A stretch of 64,000 bases of DNA, taken from the NCBI GenBank assembly GCA_022494885.1, contig JAGVSM010000216.1, positions 39,783-103,782 of the forward strand. The letters run 5' to 3'. Position 1 is the stretch's first letter. Every line of letters begins with the position of its first letter. Of the stretch, positions 20,466-31,080 are shown one piece after another. The stretch comes from Micrasema longulum (lineage: Eukaryota; Arthropoda; Insecta; Trichoptera; Brachycentridae). The translations under genes and the position numbers were made by a program. A model generated the notes under the pieces. The model did no database searches and was not told the origin of the DNA. It saw only the letters and a list, made by a program, of their open reading frames with translations.

Positions 20466-20639
20466 ATTTTACACTATTTTAAAACGTGCTCTTAATACAT
20501 GTTAAGTCAAACATTACTTTTATTTATATCCTTAATTTTTGTTTTTTTACTACTTGGAAATTAATTTCATTAATTAACATATTTCCATAAATTTAACTTT
20601 TTTTTTTTATATTTTACAAACCTCCTTTTTACGTCTAGT

Positions 20640-20716
20640 AAATAAACTATAACTCTCCAAAAAAGAGACTAGCTCTTGTGCTTGGAGAGGGACTTGAACT
20701 GTTATAGTTATTTATT
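20640..20716. repeat. Fold-back with AT arms and CTCTCC/GGAGAG inner pair
   Basis: AATAAACTATAAC (20641-20653) pairs imperfectly with GTTATAGTTATTTATT (20701-20716). ACTCTCC and GGAGAGG lie inside. Confidence 0.6.
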
Positions 20717-21060
20717 TGAATTTATAAAATTTTAATACCATATTTATTATTAATTATTAAATACGCTCAGAGGGTTTTAACATGACAGGTACAAAATTAA
20801 AAATCAAGTGTTTCATATTTATCCTTTATAAATTTACAAATAAAAACATGTTTTTGACGTATATTAGCTAAATATTACATAAAATTGTGTTTTTGGCTAC
20901 TAAAATTATATATTTTTTTACTCTCTTGGAACAGGGTTATATTTTTCGTTAGACAGTCAATGAAACTTTATAATACTACAAAAAAAATTACCGAAAAGAT
21001 AAATAAACAAGTTTATTTATTTTTGTAAAAAAATAAGTTTGAATCATTAGAATTTGAGCC
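20717..21060. other. AT-rich stretch, nothing recognised
   Basis: No feature seen. Confidence 0.5.
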
Positions 21061-21067
21061 ATTTAGT

Positions 21068-21150
21068 CAAAAACACTTGTCCGGGATTCTGGTTCTATTT
21101 CACGCACAGAACTGTATTATTCATCCGCCCGGACACGAAATACATTACGT
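21068..21150 (+). repeat. Repeat E
   Basis: 'cttgtccgggattctggttc' plus 'cacagaactgtattatt' plus 'ccgcccggacacgaaa'. Copies at 28662 and 40645; partial ones near 47643 and 55708 (-). The CCGG..GGACAC blocks suggest a small element with inverted ends. Confidence 0.65.
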
Positions 21151-21154
21151 ACGT

Positions 21155-21400
21155 ATCTTTTTTCTGTGCCATGTCAGGTGTCAGGTCCCCCCGACGTTGG
21201 CGATCTCTACAGCCAAATACATCTCTGAACGGATTCTTAAATCTCCTTATTGGATGTCCTGGGAAAAAATAGCCAGAATGGTTTCTCGTTGCCTTCTCTG
21301 GTAGATTTTTCCGTTGATTGGTTGGTTCTGGTTTGGAGGCGCCAGAAACTCACCTTTCATCCTCTCGATATCTGTTGTGATCATGCCATTACGAGTGTGC
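21155..21400 (-). repeat. Repeat D, second copy
   Basis: Matches 14826-15080 in the 'gacgttggcga', 'gtttctcgttgccttctctg' and 'ggaggcgccagaaactc' blocks. Confidence 0.55.
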
Positions 21401-22120
21401 TATTGCCAAGGGTTAGCAACGTGAACAATAACGAGTTAGACCAGTCATTAGCTTTGGTAGTGGAATACAACTGGGCGTGTACAGCATTTTATAAAATCAC
21501 ACCCTCCAGCAAGATGTGATTCAGTTTACCCCTACTGACAATTCAAACCCCATTCACGTGTACATAAACTACTTCTATTTGTAAAATCATGATAGGAGAC
21601 GGAATATGGAAGTTCCTTTGAAATAATGCATTATTTTACCACTCAGATCATTGTTACTTCGAGAGCAGAAGATATTGATTCCCTTCTAAATCATTATTTT
21701 CTTACTTGACGAAGTTTGAGAATGTTGGCATTTGATAACTTCTCCCCCTCCCCTGCCTCTTGCAAAACGGTCATGAGTCTTAACTCAACAAAACGTCACT
21801 CCGCAGCTCGCAGTCCGACTGCTGTTAACTTCAGACTAATTAGCTTGTCAATGTCATATTTACACGACTCGCATGTGAGATGATTATTATATCCATTTAC
21901 TATCAAGAATCCAATAAATGGATTCATTAGGTAAATAAATAACATTTGAATTACGTAGATATGTATGTACTTCAACAGAGATGAAGGCCTTTTTAGTGGA
22001 AAGAATATAGGGGTCTCGAACGTTAACATTCATATCCTGTAATAATAACCTCTTATATTGATATTATACACTTCCATAGACACATAAAACAAAATATTAC
22101 TGGACGTGTAATTTTTATTT
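21401..22120. other. Stretch with no recognised feature
   Basis: Several short frames up to 89 codons without motifs. Confidence 0.45.
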
Positions 22121-22127
22121 CTTTTTC

Positions 22128-22450
22128 TTTATCCACATTTGTTTCTAAGTGCAGCATGTGGACATCACCAGACCCTATCACTAGCCAGCATTATTGCCTC
22201 CTCACACGTCAATCCCGCGACCCTTAGTTCCGCAAATAAAGCCTAAAGATGGCGGAGCCCCCTGGTGTGAAGAAGATTCAACATGGGCTCTCCTGAGGCA
22301 CCACAGCACGTGTCCAAGCAAGGTCCACCGCTGCACCCTCAAAAGTCTCGTTAAAGGAGGTTGCAGCGTCCGTTCTCGGTCTTTATTAATCGGACTAATG
22401 TTAGCAATAAAATCGTACCACTGTATACCTAATATTCTCCTCAAACATAT
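22128..22450 (-). mobile_element. RTE-A element, C-terminal coding and 3' end
   Basis: The minus-strand frame 22444-22202 (80 codons) reads 'RRILGIQWYDFIAN', then 'RTLQPPLTRLLRVQRWTLLG' and 'HVLWCLRRAHVES'. This is the R-x-x-I-x-W-x-D-x-x-x-N...L-x-R-x-RW-x-LxGHVLR order of RTE-like ORF2 C-termini. It is the most informative RTE-A copy and allows the 3'-only copies at 7230, 8417, 12851 and 59050 to be assigned. The 3' end, a reverse GTGGATAAAGAAAAAG, lies at about 22122-22138. Confidence 0.75.
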
Positions 22451-22559
22451 AATCTCAAAACTCAGGACTTTGATGATTTTAGTTTTGATAACGTACTAAG
22501 ATTTGTACTCCATATATGTAGGAGTACTGACATTTTACAAAAAAAATCCTCCAAAAGAG

Positions 22560-22632
22560 TTCATTTTATTGGCCACGCCCCTAAATACGTGACGATTCGG
22601 TTAAATTTTTATCTTTCTTTGTGACCGTTTGA
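22560..22632 (+). repeat. Repeat G, left part
   Basis: 'attggccacgcccctaaata' plus 'cgtgacgattcggtt' matches 37960-38033. A second shared block, GCCAAACATGTCGC, occurs at 23205 and 38447. Confidence 0.5.
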
Positions 22633-22788
22633 ATTTAAATAGAACGTCGTCAGAACTCTGGTGTTCTGGACGTCAATCAACTGTACGCTAGGGCACTTCT
22701 CATTCACACACATAAAAGTGGTGGAAGTAAATATAAATCAGTCTATGAAACAAGGTAAAAAAAGAGACAACTAAAATGGCAACATTGC

Positions 22789-23100
22789 TTGATTCTGATC
22801 AATAGTCATATGTTCCTCGCTCCTACAATTTACAACAGTATATCTCTTGATTCAAAATTAAATTTAAGTAAACAGAAATTAAAATTATTTGTTAAAAATG
22901 GCTTTTGGATTTGGGTCCTGAGAACGGCCTTAAGATGGTCACCCCACCAAAACAGTAGTATATTTGAACTCGGAATTATTGTTGCATGTCTACTATTTAT
23001 ATTTTATGTATATGTCCATACAACGTTATTTATTATATTTTATTTATTTATAATGTTCTAGAACATAATATACAAATAATGTAAATAAATGCCTTGACAC
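22789..23100 (+). mobile_element. LINE 3' end with RT C-terminal fragment
   Basis: A 90-codon frame (22789-23061) begins with 'FLAPTIYNSISLDSKLNLSK' and 'QKLKLFVKN', the AP-x-x-YN-x-L...FK-x-LKxFL pattern of CR1/Jockey ends. The second half becomes hydrophobic and AT-driven and is probably 3' UTR. A GTAAATAAAT tail motif and 'aaaagaaaaaataaaaag' follow by 23145. Confidence 0.55.
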
Positions 23101-23239
23101 GGGTTATGCCCAGTGAAGTGTTCATAGAGAAAAGAAAAAATAAAAAGTTTTTTCTGAAATAAATTAAGAAAAATATTGAAATTTGACGTTTTTATTGCCA
23201 AGGCCAAACATGTCGCATTTTCGTTGAAAGTTTTTTTTT

Positions 23240-23830
23240 ATCAATTTAATTTTTTAAATTTATTTATTCATTTAAAATTACACTAGTTTAAATATTAATG
23301 AATTTATTAATGCTTTTTAGGATATGCCCGTATCAAGCCATAATAAATAACAATAAAAATACATGGTAAAATTAATTAGATTAAATTAAAACGACATGTG
23401 ATGCAATAGAATAACAATCTAGAAAAAAAGTATAAATAATAAAATTCCGAAGAATACAATGCAAAAAAGATAATCAGAAATATTTTTTATAATATAAATT
23501 ATACAAATTAAGAATCACACATAATCAAATATACAAAATAATGGTATCATTAAAATCAACAAAATAATAGTAAAATATAGTAGTATTAAAAAAAAACTAA
23601 AATTATTCATGAAAACATTTTACCACAGTATCCATACTAATTTTAAAATTATAGTTATTTTTTTCTAAATCTACTTCAGATATTTTTTTCGGTATTATTA
23701 GTACCTATATGGTATTTCATTTTTATGTTTTCATGTATATTTGTTTTTTTGTATATACTCGTATATATATATAGCTGTTGGTTATCCAAATAAATCAAAT
23801 AAAATAAAAAAGTAAAATAAAATTTATTTT
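23240..23830. mobile_element. Two LINE 3' tails in opposite directions
   Basis: 23250-23370 reads as a reverse tail (TTTATTTATTCATTT, then 'gatatgcccgtatcaagcc'). 23690-23830 is a forward tail ending 'ggttatccaaataaatcaaa' plus AATAAAATAAAA. The region between is AT-rich without coding. Confidence 0.4.
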
Positions 23831-24261
23831 GCTAAATAGAAAGAAGATGCACATGTGTAGGACCCAAGAAATACTGCCTATTGTTCTTTTTCGTCTGCCT
23901 TATTTTGTTTTACGAGACGCAACTTTCGAGTATAATGAGTTTTATCTTGAAAGTTTAGGTAAATACATAAAGATATACATTTTTTCGTGGATAGTCATGG
24001 ATTCATAATATAATAATAAACCACATTCATGTGTACGTACGTATGAATAACGTATGGGTTTACTATACCTATCGTCCAATATACTAACCAAGAGTTAACC
24101 TGTTTCAAATAGGAACACGCCAGATTGGCGCCAGGTATGAAATAGTTCTTATTTTGCCCAATCATAAAAAATAACAAAGCGAAATATTAAATTCAAGCAT
24201 GGAAGTAGGCTGAATGCTGTCGAAATGCGAATTTTTTAAGGCAAATGTGTGGTAAAACTAT
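23831..24261. other. Stretch with no recognised feature
   Basis: No repeat or ORF of note. Confidence 0.45.
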
Positions 24262-24539
24262 GTACGATAGGTGCACAAATGTCAAGAACCGTACTTTATG
24301 TGAGGCTGAGATAAGCTTTATCGACAAAACCAAGAAAGAACCTCTGCGTTGGTTTGCGCATGTTATACGAACAAACAGCGGAATGACAACCAAAAAGATT
24401 TGACATGTGAATGTTGCTGGATGATGACCAAATCCAACAAATATTTCAAAAGTCGGAATAATCGGCGTGTGTATATGAAAAGATGTATCAATGTAAGGGA
24501 AGCGAGATCTGAAAACAAAGATAGAGTGATATGGCGTTT
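24262..24539 (+). mobile_element. RTE-B element, C-terminal fragment
   Basis: Shifting frames give 'EPLRWFAHVIRTNS' (LRWFGHVxRM motif) and 'SRNNRRVYMKRCINVREARS', the same order as the better copy at 60640. A Penelope-like fragment joins directly at its end. Confidence 0.65.
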
Positions 24540-25090
24540 AATGTTTCGGCTACCATTGCAGGAGCCATCTTCAGGGTAAACTGTGTGTTTTGTAGAAAAT
24601 AATGTGTTTAAGTACTAGTAATCAGTACCGTGTTGCAGTCGGCAGTAGGCACATTTCTATTAGTTTTTGTAGTATGTAGTGCTGAGAACCATGTTGAGTT
24701 TAATTTAAGGCCGTCGTCTTTTTTAGTGTCCAAAATAGGGTGTCTGTAATTACTGGGTTTATGTCAAAATTTTGACACAAAGGCGAAAAAATTTCCGGTG
24801 TCTATAAAGTATTCCGCTATTGCGGATTTGTCAGGGTGCCCAAGTTTACACGCTCATTTGTGTTCGTCAATCATTTTTTTGCGGTGCGTCCTGTTTGACC
24901 TATTTATACTTTATCGCATCATTGGCAACATTTATAAACAGCTTCCGTTCCCAGGGGGTTCTTATCTTTTGAGTTTGATAAAAAAAATCCCAAAGTCCTA
25001 AACGGTGTTACAATATTTTATTTTGTCAGCACTTCGGCTATCCTGTCAGTAACATTCCGTTAGGGTCCGTGAAAACCTTCGCACCTATTT
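24540..25090 (-). mobile_element. Penelope-like element 3' end: GIY-YIG remnant and hammerhead-like motif
   Basis: On the minus strand, roughly 24960 to 24770 in three interleaved frames spells a decayed Penelope GIY-YIG endonuclease: a 'TPGNGSCLYKC' entry, 'IGQTGRTAKK' (the GQTGRT signature), then 'KLGHPDKSAIAEYFIDTG', which matches the H-x-x-C-x-LGHPDKSAIAEHxxxTGH part. About 200 bp later comes CTGAAGA-TGGCT-11 nt-AGCC-GAAAC (24574-24543), with the two conserved hammerhead core boxes and a 4-bp stem II, as in Penelope terminal repeats. The upstream RT region is missing. Relatives of the terminal motif are at 39055 and 5502. Confidence 0.65.
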
Positions 25091-25117
25091 AATTGTGCAG
25101 AACATCCGGACCTTGCT

Positions 25118-25358
25118 TAGAAGGTGAAAAAAATCATTCAGTTCAATCTCACCCGCATTAATCAGGGTTTCTGCTCTTTTATTTTACACAAATCAACGGA
25201 TGGAATAGTTTTAAAATTATGGTTGTTTAAACATGGCAGAATGATGAATTTTACGCACTGTGTTAAGTGGCCATGTAAACCAATCAATTACACGTCATAA
25301 GACCTTTAAATTCCTTGGCTTCTATATGTCCTTTCTAAAATGTTCTCCACCTGTGTTT
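25118..25358 (-). repeat. R1 repeat, diverged
   Basis: Reverse R1 landmarks: 'ttcagttcaatctcacccgc', 'ctgtgttaagtggccatgta', 'cgtcataagacctttaaatt', 'ctaaaatgttctccacctgt'. Confidence 0.6.
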
Positions 25359-25365
25359 ATTATTT

Positions 25366-25690
25366 TATTTATTTATTTATTTATTTATTAATTTATACAT
25401 ACATTTCATATTTTACAAAATGGTACAAAAAACACTCTGACAAATTTTGCTTGTGCTAGAAGAAGGCTCAATATATGAAAAGTCGACAAGCCAAAAATAT
25501 AGTATGCCTAATGTTGCAATTGGTTCCTATATGGGCAAATGCCTGTTCTAAAAAAACCGATTTGTTGCGGCAAATATGGTTATCGAATATGTTTCCCATA
25601 AATAAAAATAATATTGAAGAAATGGAAAAACAGTTATTGCCCAAAAGAGTAAAAAAATATGTAGAGTATACGTTTATATTAAAATAAAAT
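25366..25690 (-). mobile_element. LINE 3' UTR, minus strand, second copy
   Basis: Reverse (AAAT)n tail at 25366-25392, then matches 7735-8045. Confidence 0.65.
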
Positions 25691-26424
25691 TAAATATATA
25701 TACATAAATAAATATATTTATATAAAAATATATTTAATTTATAAATGAATGTATAATTTTTAAATGTAGGAATATATATGATTTTTTAAGTGTAATGGTT
25801 AGAGAGGCATCCGTATTTTATAGCCCAGCCAGCCGTATTGCCTTCGATTGATTAGTCATAGTTGAAATTATATTGGAGACAAATTTAAAATCAATATAAA
25901 AAAGTATACAAACCAGCCGAAACATAACATAACTTGATCCTTTATGTTTGTATAACACTTACAATACCATTTAAAAATATTATTAAAAAATGACTTAATG
26001 TAAATAAAAGCACTCGATCATATACGACTAAAAAACTATTTACGTGTATTTTTTATTATGACTTTAAAAGAAAATGTATTTTAAATTTGATTTTCCCGAT
26101 GCGGTCCTGTCCCTTAGAACTCGGAACATGTCTCAGTATTGATTAGTATTACAAGCGTGCGGAAGTTGGAGGGCGCTTCCGGTCTCTTGATCCGGAAACA
26201 GTGCTTTAGTGCCAACACTTACCCCCTTCCGTGGAAATGTATAGAAATTACCACAGCCTCGCCGCAGCAATGCCTCAAAGGGACAACTTGATATTATTAT
26301 TATCCAATCAAATATCACCCTTTATCCCCTACCGGTTATGTACTGTTGGCCGATTTTATTCCAATTACAAACAACAAGACCAATATTTTAATGAAATACA
26401 AGAAAATAAATATAACGTAAATTT
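25691..26424. other. Unassigned, with a GC-richer patch
   Basis: 26090-26280 is GC-richer and has inverted CGGAAG/CTTCCG and CCGG/CCGG pairs (26158-26205). No recognisable protein. Confidence 0.4.
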
Positions 26425-26611
26425 GAGATAAGCATTATCGGCAAAATTAAGAAAGGAGCTCTGCGTTGGTTTAGACATGTAGAGCAAATGGACAGCGAAA
26501 GAACGCCTAAAAATATTTACACTGCGAATACTGATGGATGCAGAAATAGACAAAGACCGAAAAAGACATGGCATGACCAAATCAACAAATACTTGAAGAT
26601 GGACATTTTAA
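26425..26611 (+). mobile_element. RTE-B element, first piece (split)
   Basis: 'GALRWFRHVEQMDSERTPKN' in frame, then 'QRPKKTWHDQINKYLKMD', the GRPRKTWHDQI motif. It stops at 'gacattttaaa', where a LINE is inserted; the rest resumes at 27249. Confidence 0.7.
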
Positions 26612-27248
26612 ATTAATATACAATTCATATAAACAGTTTAATTAACAAAGTGGCGTCATTATCGAGTCTATATTTTAAAATCAAAAACTTTGTTCCAAAA
26701 ACGGAAAAAATTCTAATGTGCGAAGACTGCGAAGCCTATGTAAAAACTTAAATATGTTATATGCAACTACTATGGGGAACAGGAAATTAAAATGACATAA
26801 ACAGACTACAAAGACAGCAAAATAAATAAAGTTAATATGTGACCTACCCTATCTAACAGCAACCAAAGAACTTTTTAAACAAACTAAGCAATTAAATGTA
26901 ACTGAACTCTTTAAACTAGAATCCTTAATTTTTTTTCAAAAATTAGCCACGGATGTAGTTGTAGACAAAGAACTAAAACTTGAAAAAAAATTGAACTAAA
27001 CATGGATACAATACGAGAATATCAGAAAAATATCTAAAATGAGACAAAGATAGTCGATACTAATAAACCATGCACTGAAATTATACAATGATTTACCAGA
27101 CAAAACTAAGCAAAAGACTCAGACAACCTTTACAAAAGACGTTAAAAATATTATCATCAATAGTAGAATTTGAATTTCAAAAGTTAAAATATTTTGTTAA
27201 ATGTATGTAACCCGTAAGGGTTTATCAATGAAATTTTTACAGTAAAAA
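26612..27248 (+). mobile_element. CR1/Jockey-type LINE 3' end, nested in RTE-B
   Basis: Frames give 'MGNRKLK', 'LICDLPYLTATKELFKQTKQ', 'LNVTELFKLESLIFFQKLAT', 'ALKLYNDLPDKTKQKTQTTF' and 'TKDVKNIIINSR'. These are the LPxLT...L..L-x-K-x-x-x-LFK and LYNxLP...FxxxxK motifs of the C-terminus. The 3' UTR is short ('taacccgtaagggtttatca') and ends in poly(A). A close relative is at 30615-31080. 5'-truncated with several stops. Confidence 0.75.
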
Positions 27249-27385
27249 AAAAGTCAGAATAATTGGCGCGCGTGCATTAGACGATTTATGAATGTAGAGT
27301 AAGCGAGATCTGTATACAAAGATAGAGTGATGTGGCGTTCTATCCTCTCTGCTCACCCTTACGGGGAAACGGCGTGATGGTTTGT
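27249..27385 (+). mobile_element. RTE-B element, second piece (split)
   Basis: Resumes at 'gtcagaataattggcgcgcg' and runs through 'gatagagtgatgtggcgttc' to 'cggcgtgatggtttgtttg', the RTE-B 3' end seen also at 60836 and, reversed, at 40998. Confidence 0.75.
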
Positions 27386-27534
27386 TTGTATTTGTTTATT
27401 TAGAGACTTTTATAAAAGCTTTATTTATTTAATACGTTGTGTTTCAAATTCATTATGCTCGTCATAAATGGTTGGTTAGAAAATGAAAAAAAAAACATTT
27501 TTCATTCAACAATGTTTTGATTTTGTCCGAACGT

Positions 27535-27655
27535 TGACAAGCTGGATGTCCTCCCTTGGGAGAAATTTAGAACTTCATTTGTTGCAATAGAGAGGGAAAA
27601 CATTTTTGAGAAAGGAATATGGATGTCTGGGCATTCACAGGGTAATGACCGGTCA
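27535..27655 (+). repeat. R1 repeat, partial
   Basis: Contains the end of one unit ('ctggatgtcctcccttggga') and the start of the next ('gttgcaatagagagggaaaa', 'gggcattcacagggtaatga'). Confidence 0.7.
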
Positions 27656-27784
27656 TTGAATGATTTACTGAAATATTTCATTTCAATCGAAAAAGATAAC
27701 TATTCTTTATCACTTTATTATTATTTTGATTATTGTTACATAATTTTAAGCGAGCAGTTTAATGCTGATATGCTTATATTTATT

Positions 27785-28060
27785 TTTACGAAAGTTAGCT
27801 GCTGGCCCACTTTAACTTTTCCGAAACAAATTTAGTCCATTTTTGAACCCATTGAGACTACACATTGAGATCAGCTCTTGTGGGAGCTTATGCCAACCAT
27901 CAACAACCCTATTGCTCAGGAAATGCTTCCGTGGATTTATATTGAACTTGGTTCCCTCCAGCCTGAGACTGTGGCTTCGAAGACGAGCATCTTTAAGCCA
28001 CAACATTACATAATTATCATTGATTTTGTAGTTGTCACTTGAAATGGACATAAACGTTTA
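27785..28060 (-). mobile_element. LINE 3' end with RT C-terminal fragment
   Basis: The minus-strand frame 28051-27812 (79 codons) reads 'NYVMLWLKDARLRSHSLRLE', 'RKHFLSNRVVDGWHKLPQEL' and 'SMCSLNGFKNGLNLF'. This is the classic LRGHxxKL...R-x-x-FxSxRVVxxWNxLPxxVV...S-x-x-xFKxxLD ending of CR1-type ORF2. A short 3' UTR ends with a CGTAAAAATAAATA tail at about 27776-27790. Confidence 0.8.
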
Positions 28061-28074
28061 AGGGTTAAGGTGAC

Positions 28075-28328
28075 AATATCTTAATTTGTTGCAACAGATA
28101 GGAAAAAAAAATTAGAGAAGATAATATGGAAATCCAGGCATTCACAGGGCTTATGACCTGCTATTGGCTGGTTTAAGTGGCCACTTTGCAAACTGTGTAA
28201 CATTCACTATTCTGCCCATGATTAAACATCAACATTTTTTCAACTCTTCCATCTGTGGACTTTTGTGAAGTAAAAGAGCAGAAACTTTTATCGCGTTGCG
28301 CGTTGGTGAGATTTATTATTCGGATCAA
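28075..28328 (+). repeat. R1 repeat
   Basis: 'gttgcaacagataggaaaaa', 'cttatgacctgctattggct', 'gtaacattcactattctgcc' and 'cttttgtgaagtaaaagagc' in R1 order. Confidence 0.8.
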
Positions 28329-29044
28329 TGATAGCCTTTGTGTATGAATATGTTTTTTTTAAATATTTAAAAATGCGTATAATATGCACGTAAGTGACTT
28401 ATTTTTCAAGTGATTTATTACATTTGTAAAGTCATTGTTTTTTTTATTTAGGTAAATAATCAAATTATCATCAATAAAAATCTCCACCAATAAACCACCG
28501 GAGCTTGCTTGGTGGGATTATAGTTGTTATAAAATGAAATGTTGTGAGTGAATATTTGTAGCATATTGTTTAAATAGTAAAATTAATAAAATAAAATAAA
28601 TAATTATTAATTAAAATCATTTTTTTAAACTCATTACACAGCGGACTCATTTTCATTCGAGTCGAAAATACTCGACCAGATTTCTGGTTTTATTTCGCAA
28701 ACAGAACTGTATTATTTTTCCGTCCTGACACAGAAACTTTTAATATACGAATTTAATAACAATGAAATGTAATACACAATATACAAAAATATTCTAAAAA
28801 AAAGACGCTTCTTATTTTCCATCAACATTAATAAAATAAGCAATATAAATTATTGAAATTGAAAATAAATTATCGTAAAAATTAATTAATTTATAAAAAC
28901 CCATCTTATAAACACATGTGAACATTAATAAAAAAAGAGTTGTAATAAAACATAATATGTATTTATATAATATAAAGGAATACGTACATGTAAATAAGAT
29001 TTTATTGTTTATACGAAAAAAAAGTCAATCGTGTCCTGAAATCC
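28329..29044. other. AT-rich stretch with Repeat E at 28662-28735
   Basis: Only Repeat E ('ccagatttctggttttattt', 'acagaactgtattatttttc') is recognised. Confidence 0.5.
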
Positions 29045-29270
29045 TTAAATCTGTGAAATATTTTCAGTGTCAGCCGAACAAAGGCGCAACTTCACTCCTC
29101 CGTAGTACGGCGGGGAGTGTGGGTGGCATGACGTAGTTGCGCAGACACGTGACGTCACGAGCGACGCCCCTCTGCAAGGCGTCGCGACGCGCGGTGCGAG
29201 AGACGCCCTTCCCGACATCTCACAGCACCGCAGGCGTCCGTACGGACCGCTTGTTGCGCACTTCATATCA
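29045..29270. promoter_or_regulatory. CpG-rich block with three perfect 12-bp palindromes
   Basis: Very CpG-dense against the AT-rich background. Contains CGTGACGTCACG (29148-29159; a CRE core overlapping an E-box CACGTG at 29146-29151), GCGTCGCGACGC (29179-29190) and GTCCGTACGGAC (29236-29247). A minus-strand 73-codon frame crosses it, Arg/Cys/Ser-rich and unlike any known protein. Most like a CpG promoter or the GC-rich end of an unrecognised element. Confidence 0.4.
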
Positions 29271-29978
29271 GTATTATTGATTATATTTATTTACATTAAT
29301 CAGAAATCAGCTATTATTACGAATGATTTAAGCTGAAGATTTCATAGTTATTTTACCGTACTTTACAACTGTGTTATCTGTAACTTCGCTTTAAATAATA
29401 ATAAAAATACAAAAAAAAAACTTATTTATGCTTTCGGGTTGAAAAATATCAGTTATTCTGCGTTTTAGAAATAGCAAATATAAGATTGTTGAAATAATAT
29501 TTCATTTTTACAACAAAATTGTTTTAGCAATAGTTAATTAAATTTATTTGTTAAAAATGTTATTTTAGTTTATTTAATTAACAAATTAAATTAAATTAAA
29601 CAATAACCAAACTAGTCAAGATATTTTTCTCTGCTGATTTTTTTAGGGTTCGTCTAATCTGTGTGGAAGATGGAATTTATTTTTATTTAAAAAATAATAT
29701 CAAAGTACGGATATTCATATTGTGGCTTATTGTTAAATTTTCATTTGTTTTTATCACAAAATTTTTGCAACACATTATTTTTCTATTTTCAATTTAAAAA
29801 AACGTTGGCAATAGTGTATTGTTTCAGGAGGGGAGTACCTTAAAGGTAAAGAAAGAGATATAGAAGAATAAATAACGATTTCAAAAGTTATAAACAATTT
29901 CACCATTTTTTTTATCACACATACACTCATCTTTACTATTATGCATAGTAATTACATTAATATACTGTATAAAATATT
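29271..29978. other. AT-rich stretch, nothing recognised
   Basis: No feature seen. Confidence 0.5.
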
Positions 29979-30230
29979 CACCGTATTTTTCGGACCATAA
30001 GACGCACTTTTTTACTCTCGAATCGGGTTGTGGTCCCGTGGCCAGTGTTGCGGACTCACGGGCCAGAGGCCCGAGGTTCAAACTCTACTCTACCCCAACT
30101 TGACTGCCATATTATCATAGTGAAAAATTGAAATATTTGTGTAAATTATAAGAACGCTAATATTTTTTTTCCAAAAATAAAAAAAAAAATGAAAATTCCA
30201 CCAAAAGTTGGGGGGCGTCTTATGGTCCGA
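29979..30230. mobile_element. MITE with TCGGACCATAAGACGC ends, split by SINE-B
   Basis: The left end CCGTATTTTTCGGACCATAA plus GACGCAC and the right end GCGTCTTATGGTCCGA (30215-30230) are inverted repeats of 16 bp. Only about 70 bp of MITE remains around the inserted SINE-B. The CGTATTTTTCGGACxATAAGACGC end is one known from widespread DNA-transposon MITEs in animals. Confidence 0.8.
30019..30190 (+). mobile_element. SINE-B, full length, nested in MITE
   Basis: Head AATCGGGTTGTGGTCCCGTG, box B-like CCGAGGTTCAAACTC, then 'ctctaccccaacttgactgc' and the tail 'gaaatatttgtgtaaattat' plus an A-rich end. Confidence 0.85.
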
Positions 30231-30614
30231 TGCGTCTCATCATCCGCATAAAACGATAATTAGCATAACAAATACCTTGTAATAAAAGTTATCCTCATAA
30301 AATGTAATTATGACACATTTTGCATATTTATTTCTTCCAACATGACATATTGTAACCATGACGTAATTTTTTTAATGTGTTTTGTTTTAATGGAAAATAA
30401 AATTAATATAAAATAACCCGTTTACTTCCATATTCCCGTCTCTTAAATTGTGACCACATATTTTGTTTTTTTTTCATTATTGCTACACACAATAATTAAA
30501 TAAATAAATTGAAATCATAGTTTACTCTTGTGTGGTTGCGATGTCACACAAGTCTACATACGATACAATATCTTATATATCTCTCTTATTTTTTTAAAGA
30601 TGTCATAAAATAGA
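30231..30614. other. Unassigned; R1 scrap near 30421
   Basis: 'tacttccatattcccgtctc' (30424-30443) matches a reverse R1 piece. Nothing else. Confidence 0.4.
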
Positions 30615-31080
30615 TGCTTACATAAACGAAGAACGACTAATAGTTAAATATTTAGGACTAACAATAGACAGACAATAATTGACATGGACAACTCACGTCA
30701 ATAATGTAATAAGCAAAATAGCAGCATTAATGATAATTTTTTAAGAAAAATCAATAACCCTGTTCCAAAAGTGGAAAAAAATCTCAACTATGGGGAACAG
30801 GAAACCAAAATGACATAAACAGACTACAACGACAGCAAAATAAAACATTGAATCTAGTATATGACCTTCCTTATCTAACACCAACTAAAGGACTCTAAAA
30901 AAACAAAACAATTAAATGTTAATGAACTTTTTCAACTAGAATCTTTTAAATTTATTCATAGTTAGTCACTGATCATTTTATACAAAGAACTAAAACTTGA
31001 AAAAAAATCGCAACAAACATGGACATAATACAAGAATATCAGAACAATATCACACAATGCGTAAGGGTTAATAAATAAAT
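30615..31080 (+). mobile_element. CR1/Jockey-type LINE 3' part
   Basis: 'NEERLIVKYLGLTIDRQ' and 'LTWTTHVNNVISKIAA' form the YLGLxxD...W..HI region just after the RT core. Later parts ('ggaaaccaaaatgacataaa', 'ttatctaacaccaactaaag') match the nested LINE at 26612 at nucleotide level. Several stops and a deletion in the middle. Confidence 0.75.

Noticed and set aside
24349..24579. 76-codon plus-strand frame as a host gene
   Set aside because: It crosses the junction of RTE-B and a reverse Penelope fragment; a chimera of decayed elements.
30019..30095. Possible tRNA gene (box A/B-like sequences here and at other SINE heads)
   Set aside because: No cloverleaf can be closed; the sequences are heads of dispersed SINEs with common tails.
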